From contig NZ_BAAAXV010000009.1 in the NCBI RefSeq assembly GCF_039535785.1, positions 1,488,001 to 1,552,000 on the forward strand: a stretch of 64,000 bases of DNA, in the 5' to 3' direction. The position numbers and the translations under genes were made by a program. The DNA is from Nonomuraea helvata (lineage in GTDB: Bacteria; Actinomycetota; Actinomycetes; Streptosporangiales; Streptosporangiaceae). Under the pieces are notes generated by a model that searched no databases, was not told the origin of the DNA, and worked only from the letters and a program-made list of their open reading frames with translations. Below are positions 26,448-34,886 of the stretch, in pieces. The stretch's first letter is position 1. The number at the start of each line of letters is the position of its first letter.

Positions 26448-26957
26448 GGCAGCCATCCTGCCGGACCCATCCGACAAATTTTGGCTCACGGTCCGGACGA
26501 CTCCTGGGCCGGTCAGCCGGCTGGCCGCCAGCACCTCGATCAGCCGCCCATGGGTCAACTCCGCGCTAGCGCACCGGGCAGGCATATCCACCAGCTCCCA
26601 CGACGACGATCACCACAACAGGCCGGCGCTCTTCGAACAACCTCACGTGCGGAAACCCGGGTAACCGAGGACGGGGCGATTGCCATTGCGGTACAAGCTG
26701 GCGACGGTTTTACAGCGCGTCACCGTTCCTGCGCTCACACGGCATCTGACCTGCGGCGCTTGGATGTTACAGCGCTTGTGCCGCCGTGATCATTGCGCGC
26801 ATATTGCACGGTGCCACGCGCACGTCCTGCGGGTTGCGCCACCTCATCGAGGACTGACACCTCGAACTGCGCCATGGACGATCGAACCCTCATTCTGTCG
26901 GTGCACTGGCTTATGGTCTGCTGCCTGACGGTATCCGTGATGATCGGAGAAGAAGAC
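26448..26957. other. Gene-free stretch with an operator-like repeat
   Basis: About 510 bp between divergent genes. It contains an imperfect palindrome near 26699-26727 (ACGGTTTTACAGCGCGTCACCGT) that recurs at 30371-30399. Part of the same stretch (CGTTCCTGCGC) recurs near 36838. I see no coding frame with recognisable content. Confidence 0.5.
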
Positions 26958-27821
26958 GTGGGTCTGACCACGCCCCCGGCACCGTTCGACGTGGCGAAGC
27001 TCTTTCCCGAACTGGCCAGCCAGAGCAAAATCGCTGTTCGGCTACACCCGCGTCCCGGAACGCCTTCGACTACGGAAAGCTCTATGGGCGGTCCGCTGCT
27101 CTGGCCCATCGGCGACCCTTGGCCGTTCTGCACGTCTCCTGACCACGAAGACTTCACAGGAGCACAGTCGATCGCGATGGTGCCGATCCTCCAACTCCAC
27201 GCCCGGGACGTACCCGAGCTGCCGTTCCCACCGGACACGGACGTGTGCCAGATACTGTGGTGTCCCTTCGTGCACGAGTCCGACTTTCGGCCAGTGGTAC
27301 GCGTGCTCTGGCGGAAGGCGAGCCTCGTCGCAAACCTCCTCACCGAGGTTCCGGAGCCCGTGGCCAGCGAGGAAGGACTTCTCCCCCGACCGTGCGTGCT
27401 CTCCCCTGAGCGGGTCAAGGAGTATCCGGCCTGGGAGACGTCGGCAGAACTGGCCGAGAAGATCAAGGAATGGGAATCGTCCCTGAATGACTCCGAAGAT
27501 TGGAGTTACCACTACCACCTGTCGGTTGCTCCAGGCACGAAGATCGGCGGATGGATCGACTGGATCCAATCGCCCGAGACCGTCACATGCGGCCAGGGCC
27601 ATGAGATGGCGCATCTGCTGACGATTGCCAGCTGGGAGCACGATCCCGGATCCGCGACGAGATGGGTACCACTTGAGGAGCGGCACCTCCTCAGGTCGGA
27701 CTTCGACCCAGGGCAGATGGGTCCCTCCGGACTCGTGATCGGCGATGCCGGCGCGGCTTATCTCTTCGTCTGTATGGAGTGCCCTGATCGGCCCATCGGG
27801 AGCGTCGCCCAGTGGTCGTGA
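26958..27821 (+). CDS. DUF1963-like protein of unknown function
   Basis: 287 aa from the GTG at 26958, 8 nt after GGAG. GGPLLWPIGDPWPFC, then LVP-like VPILQLHARDVPELPFP and a final CMECPDRP give the pattern of YwqG/DUF1963-like proteins common in Streptomyces. Cysteines near the C-terminus (ETVTCGQGHEM, CMECP) may bind zinc. No enzymatic motif seen. Cargo of the older AICE remnant. Confidence 0.65.
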   Translation: MGLTTPPAPFDVAKLFPELASQSKIAVRLHPRPGTPSTTESSMGGPLLWPIGDPWPFCTSPDHEDFTGAQSIAMVPILQLHARDVPELPFPPDTDVCQILWCPFVHESDFRPVVRVLWRKASLVANLLTEVPEPVASEEGLLPRPCVLSPERVKEYPAWETSAELAEKIKEWESSLNDSEDWSYHYHLSVAPGTKIGGWIDWIQSPETVTCGQGHEMAHLLTIASWEHDPGSATRWVPLEERHLLRSDFDPGQMGPSGLVIGDAGAAYLFVCMECPDRPIGSVAQWS

Positions 27822-28007
27822 GGTTGCCTGACGGAGTATCTGACCGTGAAGCGGGTCAGGAATCGAATGCCGCGCTGTCAGCTTGGAATTGCAGGGATCG
27901 CGGCTCGTAGGGCCTTGACCTGCGGCTGCAGGTCGGCCCTGAGTGACCGTGGTTGATCCCTCGCCACCCCTTTCAATGGCACGATGAACCGGCCCCGACC
28001 TGCCGCT

Positions 28008-28250
28008 CTACCGCTGCTTGCCTTTCCCCAAGCGTTGCTCCTCCATCACGGTGATGGAGTCGTAGATGGTGCGCAGCATGACCTGAGCTTGATCACGGTC
28101 AACGCCCATGCGAAGCCGAAAATCCCAGTCGTCGAGGTGGATGCCATTGCAGACCTCATTGAGTGCGTTCTTGATCGCGAGGGCGTCTTTCGGCCCCAGG
28201 TTCACGGTGATCACATCGGCGGTGGTGCGAATGATTTCCACGAGCGGCAT
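28008..28250 (-). CDS. Small protein of unknown function
   Basis: 80 aa. LGPKDALAIKNALNEVCNGI and LDDWDFRLRMGVDRDQAQVML suggest an alpha/beta protein with a C-terminal basic tail. No family recognised. It precedes no obvious partner. GC content looks lower than that of core genes. Confidence 0.5.
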   Translation of the reverse strand: MPLVEIIRTTADVITVNLGPKDALAIKNALNEVCNGIHLDDWDFRLRMGVDRDQAQVMLRTIYDSITVMEEQRLGKGKQR

Positions 28251-28324
28251 TGTGCATGTCGAGGCGCACCGCGCGCATCCTGCCCTGCCTGACCATCCCG
28301 AGCGCTAGCGTGGAGCGCTACGGT

Positions 28325-28921
28325 TCAGGCCTCGTTCCAGTTGTCGAGGATGATGACGGACGCCTCTTCTATGTCCAGCCATTCGGCTTCGATACCCATG
28401 CCAGTGGACGCCTCGATGAAGGCGAACGCCGCGCTGCGCTTGCCGCGGTAATCCTCGGGGTCAAGGCGGTCGAGCATGGCACGGAATTCGGCCAGGATGC
28501 TCGGATCGCCCTCCTGGATTGTGTGCTCGGCGAAGATGAAGTTGCGCATCCGTGCCCTGATCTTGCCGTCGGCCGCGTAGAGGATCGTGTATCCCCCGTT
28601 GAAGTGCCAGGTCGTCATCCACACACGTGACTCCTTGCTGAGTTCGGTGAGGATGTGGTCCGGCGTGGCGAAGCCGTAGGCGAACTCGAGGAAACCCCAG
28701 GCTCCTTCGCCCTCGTAAACGAAGAGCACGGGCATGAGCTCTTCGCCGGCCTCTTCTCTGGGGTACTCCATGATGCGTTCCTCGGGATCACGGCCTCCAT
28801 TCAGCCGCCACAGGAGATCACCCACTGTGATCTCTTCGTTGAGGGGTTGCACTACGGTCCAGCAGAGCCCGTCCTCAAACCACTGCTGCTGGTTGAAAAG
28901 ATTGCGGTAGTGATCGATCAC
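28325..28921 (-). CDS. DUF6461-like protein of unknown function
   Basis: 198 aa. The N-terminal FEDGLCWTVVQPLNEEITVGDLLWRLNGG, followed by GEGAWGFLEFAYGFATPDHI and a mid-protein WMTTWHFNGGYTILY, resembles DUF6461, a small-actinomycete family often found in mobile regions. No signal peptide or membrane segment. Function unknown. Confidence 0.6.
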   Translation of the reverse strand: MIDHYRNLFNQQQWFEDGLCWTVVQPLNEEITVGDLLWRLNGGRDPEERIMEYPREEAGEELMPVLFVYEGEGAWGFLEFAYGFATPDHILTELSKESRVWMTTWHFNGGYTILYAADGKIRARMRNFIFAEHTIQEGDPSILAEFRAMLDRLDPEDYRGKRSAAFAFIEASTGMGIEAEWLDIEEASVIILDNWNEA

Positions 28922-28993
28922 GTGATGATTGTCGAGGAAGAGTGAAACACCCCTTCAGCTTCTCCAGTGAGCTGCGGTGAGGAAACGCTCATA

Positions 28994-29047
28994 GATCGGG
29001 GATCGTCCCCAAGCGCGTGCGCGGCCACTCCATGGCGATCGTGAGGT
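28994..29047. repeat. Island repeat, copy C (short)
   Basis: GGATCGTCCCCAAGCGCGTG and GGCGATCGTGAGG parallel the middle of copies A (23652) and B (31087). The leading inverted repeat is absent here. It abuts the integrase remnant. Confidence 0.55.
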
Positions 29048-29048
29048 G

Positions 29049-29445
29049 CGCTCTTGGCTCTCCTCCGTGCCCACAAGAAGGCCCAGGCTGCAGAACGGCT
29101 GAAGGCTGGGGAACAGGTGGACCGATCACGATCTGGTCTTCACGACGAAGCTCGGCGGACCGATCGAGCGTACGGAGGACTGGAAGCAGTGGAAGTCCAT
29201 CCTCAAGCAGGCCGGCGTCCGGGACGCCCGGGTCCACGACGCAAGGCACACTGCGGCGACCCTGTTGATAGAGCAAGGCGTCCACATCCGTGTCGTGCAG
29301 GAGATTCCTCGGCCACACCCGCGTCACCACCACTGAGCGCTACACCCACGTAGCAACCCTCCAGATGAAGGATGCCAGCGACCGCATGGACGCCGCCCTC
29401 CGGGCTCTCCCTGAAGGGCAACTGCAACTCAAACTGCAACCCTGA
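29049..29445 (+). pseudogene. Older AICE tyrosine integrase, C-terminal remnant with two frameshifts
   Basis: Frame 1 gives LLRAHKKAQAAERLKAGEQ; frame 2 gives WTDHDLVFTTKLGGPIERTE, then the HDARHTAATL catalytic box; frame 3 gives LGHTRVTTTERYTHVATLQ with the catalytic Tyr, ending LQLKLQP at 29445. Each segment aligns with the intact integrase at 45567-46913. The N-terminal two thirds are gone. Its position directly before an att repeat mirrors the intact integrase, marking an earlier element in the same tRNA site. Confidence 0.85.
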
Positions 29446-29463
29446 CGCCCACAGAGATCAAAA

Positions 29464-29495
29464 AGGCCCTCTCCCCAAAACTGGGGAGAGGGCCT
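29464..29495. terminator. Terminator at the left att site
   Basis: AGGCCCTCTCCCC (29464-29476) and GGGGAGAGGGCCT (29483-29495) form a perfect 13 bp stem. It is nearly the same as the one after the intact integrase. Confidence 0.85.
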
Positions 29496-29559
29496 CTCAC
29501 CTGCGGAGGATCGGGGATTTGAACCCCGGATGGGCGGTAAACCCAAACCGCATTAGCAG
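29482..29559. repeat. Left attachment site (attL) of the AICE
   Basis: 78 bp identical to 46977-47054, covering the 3' part of tRNA-Ser(GCT) up to the anticodon and the DNA just beyond its 3' end. After position 29559 the two sequences diverge. This copy is the displaced tRNA 3' end. Confidence 0.9.
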
Positions 29560-29643
29560 CTCGGATCTTGTGTGTCCCTATCGGTTCCACCTGGACCACC
29601 TGGCCGCGCTGGTCTCCATGGGACGGCTATGTACGAGACGGGA

Positions 29644-29664
29644 TTGCAACTAGAACTGCAACTA
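29644..29664. repeat. Candidate integrase arm-type sites, left end
   Basis: TGCAACTA occurs twice here, 12 bp start to start. The same pair occurs near the right end (46917-46937) and at 25896-25916, each time 60-110 bp from an att sequence. Confidence 0.5.
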
Positions 29665-29727
29665 GACCAGCCCCCACTGCCGCCTGATCGCCAAGCGCGG
29701 AGTGACGGCCATCAATGCAGCCATCGC

Positions 29728-30351
29728 TCATCGCCGACCCACCGAGTCGACACGTGCGTGCTCGCTGCTCGACTCATGGAGACGGCTTCTCAGACATTCT
29801 CGGTGCGTGACGATGGCATGGCTGCCAGGGCCGTCGGCGCTCCTGACATCCATGACCACGCCGTCCCCTTCCGGGCTGAGGACGGTGGGCGTACCGCAGA
29901 AGTCGCACAGCCACTGAAAGCTGTGAAGGTCCTGAGATCGAATCGTCAGACGCACCCACGCCGGTGGACTCCATCGACGGATCTCTTGCACCACAGCGTC
30001 CATCTCCGTCCCGACAGCCGGATGCTCCCCAAGCCACGCCCGGCCGGCGCCGGAGGGACTGTCGATCGCCGCGCCATCGATCGATGCACCGATGCCCTCG
30101 TGACCGAGGATCTCCACCATGACACCCCACCGGTGCTGCTGGGTCACTCGGACCCGGACCCGTTGACCAGGGACCAGGCCGGCTCCTGCGGCGTCAAATC
30201 GCTGCACGAGATCATTGTGTCGCAGGGGCGTGTCGAACCGTTCCCCGATCACTTGAGCTGCCAGGATTCCATGCGGGTGAAGATCGCGCCCTGAGGGATC
30301 GGGTAGGGGCCTCCCAGTGATTTCCCCCTCGATCACCGCCTCAGTGGGCAC
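29728..30351 (-). CDS. Protein of unknown function with S1-like segment and CxxC
   Basis: 207 aa from the GTG at 30351; the frame is open to a GTG at 30405, but that would run through a palindrome, so I prefer the shorter form. VPGQRVRVRVTQQHRWGVMVEILGHEGIGAS resembles an S1/OB-like strand set. CDFCGTPTVLSPEG may bind zinc. It is AICE cargo near attL. Start and function uncertain. Confidence 0.55.
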   Translation of the reverse strand: MPTEAVIEGEITGRPLPDPSGRDLHPHGILAAQVIGERFDTPLRHNDLVQRFDAAGAGLVPGQRVRVRVTQQHRWGVMVEILGHEGIGASIDGAAIDSPSGAGRAWLGEHPAVGTEMDAVVQEIRRWSPPAWVRLTIRSQDLHSFQWLCDFCGTPTVLSPEGDGVVMDVRSADGPGSHAIVTHRECLRSRLHESSSEHARVDSVGRR

Positions 30352-30370
30352 GCAATGGGCACACGCCCAC

Positions 30371-30399
30371 TGGCGACGGTTTACAGCGCGTGACCGTTT
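30371..30399. promoter_or_regulatory. Operator-like palindrome, second copy
   Basis: TGGCGACGGTTTACAGCGCG continuing TGACCGTTTC is almost the same as 26699-26727. ACGGT/ACCGT arms flank an AC/GT pair. It lies 20 bp upstream of the chosen start at 30351. Confidence 0.5.
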
Positions 30400-30431
30400 C
30401 GGCACGCAAGAACCATCGGAGTCGACCGAAC

Positions 30432-30716
30432 TTAGCTAAGGATCGTGTGAAGGAGCCCCACCATCACCAGGGCTGTCCCCAGACCGGCCGCCACATTGCT
30501 GGTTGTGCTGCCCAGCCAGACACCGACGGCGGCGCTCGTGAAGAGGATCACAGCCCAGCGAAGAGGGAGAAGTCGTGAGGGCTCCTCTCGCTGGGGGATG
30601 TCCTTGGGTGCTGGAGATCGTCGGACTAAACTCACGACCAGATGTCCTTTCAAGAACGAGCAGTTCGGACATGAGAGCGGCTCCTCTGTTGCAGCAGGGG
30701 GGCCGTTCGCCTTCAC
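30432..30716 (-). CDS. Small membrane protein with CxxC motif
   Basis: 94 aa with a GTG start. SCPNCSFLKGHLV carries a CxxC pair, and two C-terminal helices (about 52-70 and 74-92: WAVILFTSAAVGVWLG, AAGLGTALVMVGLL) anchor it. No family recognised. The overlapping +1 frame starting at an ATG lacks the helices, so I prefer this one. Confidence 0.5.
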   Translation of the reverse strand: MKANGPPAATEEPLSCPNCSFLKGHLVVSLVRRSPAPKDIPQREEPSRLLPLRWAVILFTSAAVGVWLGSTTSNVAAGLGTALVMVGLLHTILS

Positions 30717-31086
30717 GGATGGTCGGCGCTCTCATGGGACCAATCCTGCCGACTGAGGCGTGTTGAGAGCCGCGCGACACGCCGAAGGTGAGCAAATGCC
30801 GTAAGAACGCCCGCGGCCGCCGTATTGTGGATCTTTTGTCAACCGTTTGACAAAAGATCATTTTCGCCAGTAGCTCCACACCTATAGCGCCTGGTTAACC
30901 AGTAGTAACGTGGAAGCCTCCCATCCGGGCGGCGTCGGTGGCTGCCAAGACGTACTCCGCCTCGCATCCGGCGATCATCTGAGGCTGGGAGGAAAGACGA
31001 TCGCGATGATGCGGCTGCGCCCCTTTTGAGCCGCGGTAGTGCCCGCATCAACTCAGTGATGCTGGTCAGCCACGCCATCCGGTGAG

Positions 31087-31200
31087 CCAGGGTGAGGAAC
31101 GAACCCTGGATCGTCGATCGCCCCCAAGCACGTACGGTGGCCAGCAACGCCGTGGCGATCGTAAGGGCTCCAGTAGTGCGGCGGTGCGGCAACCCCGGTG
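31087..31200. repeat. Island repeat, copy B
   Basis: Shares CCAGGGT-N9-ACCCTGG (31087-31109) and about 100 further bp with copy A at 23652. Otherwise 30717-31299 holds no gene I can support; the long minus-strand frame there looks like remnant sequence feeding into the IS110 3' side. Confidence 0.65.
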
Positions 31201-31299
31201 GGAGCGTTCGGCCCGTACGGCGCGGCGGGCGTGCGGTGCCCGGCCCGGTGTCCCGCCGCCGTTCGGGACCGGCCCCCAGACATCCCATGCGCTTAGATG

Positions 31300-32553
31300 T
31301 CAAGCCGCGATCTTGGATGTCTTTTCCGATCTCTGCCGGGGCTCGCCTTCCGTGCGATGCGACCAGGCGGTTGCTTCGTCGTATTTGGTGCGTGTTTTCA
31401 GGCATCCGTGGAGGATCCCCACGAGCCGGTTGGCGAGTTGGCGCAGAGCTGCGTGATGACCTACGTCGCGTGTTCGCAGCTCGTCATAGTAGGCGCGGGC
31501 ACCTGGTGAGGCGCTCAGCGCGGCGAATGCCTGAGCCCCCAGGGCATCGATGAGCCTGTCGTTGTGCACGAATCGTGCCAGCACGACCTTCTTCTTGCCG
31601 GAGGCCCTGGTGATCGGGCTGGTCCCGGCATAGTTCCTGCGGGATTTGGCGTTGTCGTACCGGTCGGGGTCGTCGCCGAACTCACCCAACACCCGGGCAC
31701 CGAGTAGGTGTCCCAGCCCAGGTTGGCTGAGGTAGATCTCAGCGTCCGGGTGCCGGCCAAAATGTGCCTCGACCTGGTCTTCCATGGTCTTGATCTGCTC
31801 GTTCAAGGTAGCCAGGATCGCTGCTTGGGCGCGCACCGAGGCGGCGTATGCGGCAGTGACGACCTCAGGCTGGCTCAGATGGCGAGCCTGCAGAGCCACC
31901 TGTATCGCCGCTGCCTTGTCGGCCACGTTACGCCGCCGGGCTCGCCTGAGTGCCGCGCTGATCTGCTCAAAGGTCAGTTCGGCCGCCGAAGCCGGATCTG
32001 GTGCCGTAACCAGCAGTTCCAGGGTGTCTGCCCTGGACAGATCATCGAAGGCGGCCAGAGCTGCGGGAAAGTACTCTCGCAGTGCATGGCGTAGCCGCTG
32101 CACGTGGCGGGTGCGCTCCCAGACCAGCGTCTTATGCGCCCGGGCCACCACCTTGATCGCCTCCCCCTGAGGAGTATCACCGGCGATCACGCGATGCTGG
32201 TGCCGATCGGTTCGCACCATGTCGGCCAGTGTGCGCGCGTCCGCGGCATCACTCTTGGCCCCCGATACGCTGTGCCGCTCGCGGTAACGTGCCACCGACA
32301 ACGGATTCACCGCATACACCCGGTAGCCCGCCGCGATCAACGCCTGCACCCACGGACCTCGATCGGTTTCAATGCCGATCACCACCTGATCCGCCTCTAC
32401 GCCCTCAGCCACATGCCGGCCGATCAACTCATGCAGTTTCGCGATCCCGGCAACGCCTTCCTCCAACCGCGCCTTGCCCAGCCGTCGCCCCGTCTCGTCT
32501 TGCAACTCGACATCATGGTGCTCCTCAGCCCAGTCATCCCCGACGAACAGCAC
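31300..32553 (-). CDS. IS110-family transposase
   Basis: 417 aa, full length. The N-terminal DEDD/RuvC-like domain begins FVGDDWAEEHHDVEL (first Asp), with a Glu in VIGIETDRG and Asp residues in SGAKSDAADARTLAD. The C-terminal Transposase_20 domain has LSQPGLGHLLGARVLGEFGD and YAGTSPITRASGKK with its Ser nucleophile region. The GTG start at 32553 follows GAGGAAC. IS110 elements lack classical inverted repeats, so I did not fix its ends. It sits between small cargo genes and the ABC-3C-like operon. Confidence 0.9.
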   Translation of the reverse strand: MLFVGDDWAEEHHDVELQDETGRRLGKARLEEGVAGIAKLHELIGRHVAEGVEADQVVIGIETDRGPWVQALIAAGYRVYAVNPLSVARYRERHSVSGAKSDAADARTLADMVRTDRHQHRVIAGDTPQGEAIKVVARAHKTLVWERTRHVQRLRHALREYFPAALAAFDDLSRADTLELLVTAPDPASAAELTFEQISAALRRARRRNVADKAAAIQVALQARHLSQPEVVTAAYAASVRAQAAILATLNEQIKTMEDQVEAHFGRHPDAEIYLSQPGLGHLLGARVLGEFGDDPDRYDNAKSRRNYAGTSPITRASGKKKVVLARFVHNDRLIDALGAQAFAALSASPGARAYYDELRTRDVGHHAALRQLANRLVGILHGCLKTRTKYDEATAWSHRTEGEPRQRSEKTSKIAA

Positions 32554-32945
32554 CTCAGTTCCTCCTACCCATGGACGGCAACCTGGTTCAGCAGCTCGCG
32601 GGAGGACTGTCCCAACCTAATGATCTAGTGCTCAAGACCGACTGCCTGGCACGACATCCCATCAGCGATCAACCCTCCCGACCACCGACAGGGGCACGAT
32701 CTGGGGGTAGAACTCCCGAAAGGTCCCGGCCGCACGAGTGCTCACCTGCCGACGGCTACTGTCACCGAGTCTGCCCCAGCTCGAAGCCGACCCGGTAGCT
32801 CTCATTAGGCCGCACGCCCGGACGGCGGGCGGGCGGAGGGCCGGGGGTACGGCGGCGCGCCGCGCCGCCGCTTGACTCCTACAAGAGCAACTCGGCAGTG
32901 TCGTTGCTCAGAGCCGTGTGCAACCGACGTTGCTCAGAGCCGCTC
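32554..32945. other. Gene-free stretch with GC hairpin and a short direct repeat
   Basis: Holds a 19 bp palindrome (GGCGGCGCG c CGCGCCGCC, 32851-32869), placed to terminate the leftward ABC operon. GTTGCTCAGAGCCG appears twice (32903-32916, 32929-32942). No gene seen. Confidence 0.55.
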
Positions 32946-33740
32946 TCATCTGATTGTTTCAAGGTTTTCCAAGCCTGGATGCGGTACTCCCTGCAGGAGC
33001 GGCCGTTCATAAGTAAGCTCCGTTAGCCTGATAGATCGACTAACTCCCCGCTCCAAGTTGTCACGCATGTTGAACGGCGGCAGCCCGTTATCGGCCACAA
33101 TAATTTGACACTGAGGATAAGCCATGGACAGCATGTGCATTCTGTAGTAGATACGCTTGCCTGCCGCTACATCCTCCGGCGTGTTTCCTAGGCTTGTGCG
33201 CGGGCTATCAATGATTATGACACTTGGCATTCTAATCTCATTGTTGCTTAGGGCATAACCTAGATTCGCTATATAAAAAGCCACGTTCGCTAGCGTCTTC
33301 CGTGCGCCACTGACACTTAGCTCATCGAACACATCACCGTTGATCACAGGCAGATACGTGTCAGGATCAATACTCGCTCTTTCGTAGCCAGCGAACTGTA
33401 GCGCCCCTATCTCTGCATCATAGATTTCCCCCAGCTCGCGTATACGAACGCGGCGCGCTTCTAGAGTCGAAACCAGCTCAGCATGCAAGCGACGCTTCGA
33501 GTCAATATCCCGCTGGACTTCAGCGATTGCTGACCTATGGCGACCTAGTTGATCCCAGAGTGTGTGGAACCGTTCTATGTCTCGGATACGGGCCCGCGCA
33601 AGTTCTCGCTCTGTTGCGGCATCACTCGCCAGATCAATACTAGGCATGAGGTGCGCTGGGTCAGCCTGTCGCTCTAGCTCTGAAGCAGCGCTATTTAGTT
33701 CCGCCCTTATACGATCTAGCTCGCTACTAAGTACATTCAA
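32946..33740 (-). CDS. Zinc-hook ABC ATPase, C-terminal half (downstream of an in-frame amber)
   Basis: 264 codons open in the same frame as the N-terminal half, separated from it by one TAG (33756-33758) and a few sense codons. It starts with coiled coil (RIRAELNSAASELERQA), then the C-terminal ABC lobe: signature-like ELSVSGARKTLANVAFY and Walker B SVIIIDSPRTSLG. No convincing ribosome site precedes it, so independent translation is doubtful. Together the two halves make one complete SMC/Rad50-like ATPase of about 640 residues. Either the amber is read through, the gene is freshly broken, or the base is a sequencing error. Confidence 0.75.
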   Translation of the reverse strand: MNVLSSELDRIRAELNSAASELERQADPAHLMPSIDLASDAATERELARARIRDIERFHTLWDQLGRHRSAIAEVQRDIDSKRRLHAELVSTLEARRVRIRELGEIYDAEIGALQFAGYERASIDPDTYLPVINGDVFDELSVSGARKTLANVAFYIANLGYALSNNEIRMPSVIIIDSPRTSLGNTPEDVAAGKRIYYRMHMLSMAYPQCQIIVADNGLPPFNMRDNLERGVSRSIRLTELTYERPLLQGVPHPGLENLETIR

Positions 33741-33755
33741 TTGGTCCTGATCTTG

Positions 33756-34865
33756 CTAGAGCAACGCAACGGCCTCGTCACGTTGTGCAGTCAATCTCTC
33801 GATCTCACGCTGGTGCCCAACCGTAGTCGACGAAGATTGAATTTGTGTACATAGCAAGCAGTGACCTGCGGGTACATCACGGTCGCTAATACTTTGTAGA
33901 CAGCGTGGGCACGTCACGAACTCTAGTCCTGACAGAGCAGTAGAGGCAGCGTCCGCTCTCACTTCCCGATTAATGTCCACATCTAGTTGCGCAATCAGCG
34001 ATTCTCCACGCCGAACAGCTGCAACAGTAACTGAGCGAGCTGCTTCTGTGTCGGCAGCCGCGATACGCAGTGTTGATATCCGGGACCGTAAGGCCTCTTG
34101 ATCTCCCGGCAAGGCCGCATACGCTCCCGCTTTAACAGCTTGGAGTCGCGTCTCTGCTTCTGCAAGAGCCGCCCTCGCCTCGATCTCCGCCGCATGCAGC
34201 TCTGACTCTTGTGGTGCTCCGATCTCTCCTAGGAATCTCTCGACTGCATTGGCCGCTGAACGCATATCATCACGCTTGGCTTCCAGAGCGCTTATCTCAA
34301 GCAAAAGTTCGCGAATCTGCTCAGACGAAAGGCCGTAGGCTAGTTCGAAGATAGCCTTCCTTTTACGAAGCAACATTGTTTCAGCATGCCCCGCGACGGA
34401 CAAGTTGACGTCTGATTGCGGCAGATAAATGAACCGGTAAAGATCAAAGAAGGTCAGCGGCTCCCCCTTCTCCAACCCTTTCTTGCTAAGCCGAACCATT
34501 GGTAGCCCCAACATCTCAAGCAGCCGACCGCCAGCCGGCGGCAGATTTCCCCCTGCGGCACTCCAGCGCTCGGATGTGCCGTTTTCATGGTGGACTGAGA
34601 TGCGATTTTCACCAATGTTCCTTGTGAGCAGCACCCGATTCTGGCCCAAAGTTACATCAAGCACTACCGACCGCAGACGTTGTCTTACGGTCGGCATGAT
34701 CTTGGCCTTCCGTGCGCCAAGAGCGAATTTGATGAGCTCGAAAAGGCTACTTTTGCCAGTCCCGTAACTTCCGATCACCGCGTTAAGACCCGACGCAAAG
34801 GAGTATGTACTGGCGTCCACGTCGGTATTGAGCTCGATGCTATGGAACTGCAAATGTATACTCAT
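33756..34865 (-). CDS. Zinc-hook ABC ATPase of an ABC-3C-like system, N-terminal half
   Basis: 369 aa ending at an amber. Walker A GSYGTGKSS (32-40) follows an SMC-type N-terminus. A Q-loop-like YLPQSDV and coiled coil precede a zinc-hook-like pair, CPRC (about 318) and HCLLC (about 334), with further coiled coil up to the stop. In Rad50-like proteins the hook dimerises the ATPase. It is the third gene of a unit with the nuclease and middle protein (21 bp after the latter). GC is visibly lower than in backbone genes, suggesting separate acquisition. Confidence 0.82.
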   Translation of the reverse strand: MSIHLQFHSIELNTDVDASTYSFASGLNAVIGSYGTGKSSLFELIKFALGARKAKIMPTVRQRLRSVVLDVTLGQNRVLLTRNIGENRISVHHENGTSERWSAAGGNLPPAGGRLLEMLGLPMVRLSKKGLEKGEPLTFFDLYRFIYLPQSDVNLSVAGHAETMLLRKRKAIFELAYGLSSEQIRELLLEISALEAKRDDMRSAANAVERFLGEIGAPQESELHAAEIEARAALAEAETRLQAVKAGAYAALPGDQEALRSRISTLRIAAADTEAARSVTVAAVRRGESLIAQLDVDINREVRADAASTALSGLEFVTCPRCLQSISDRDVPAGHCLLCTQIQSSSTTVGHQREIERLTAQRDEAVALL

Positions 34866-34886
34866 GGCCCGTCGCTCTCTAATGCC

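Noticed and set aside
29372..29653. 93-codon plus-strand frame over attL
   Set aside because: It runs through a terminator stem and the tRNA 3' end, so it cannot be a protein gene.
30839..31405. 188-codon minus-strand frame next to IS110
   Set aside because: It spans repeat copy B and the end of the IS110 gene in another frame; composition and repeats argue for remnant sequence.
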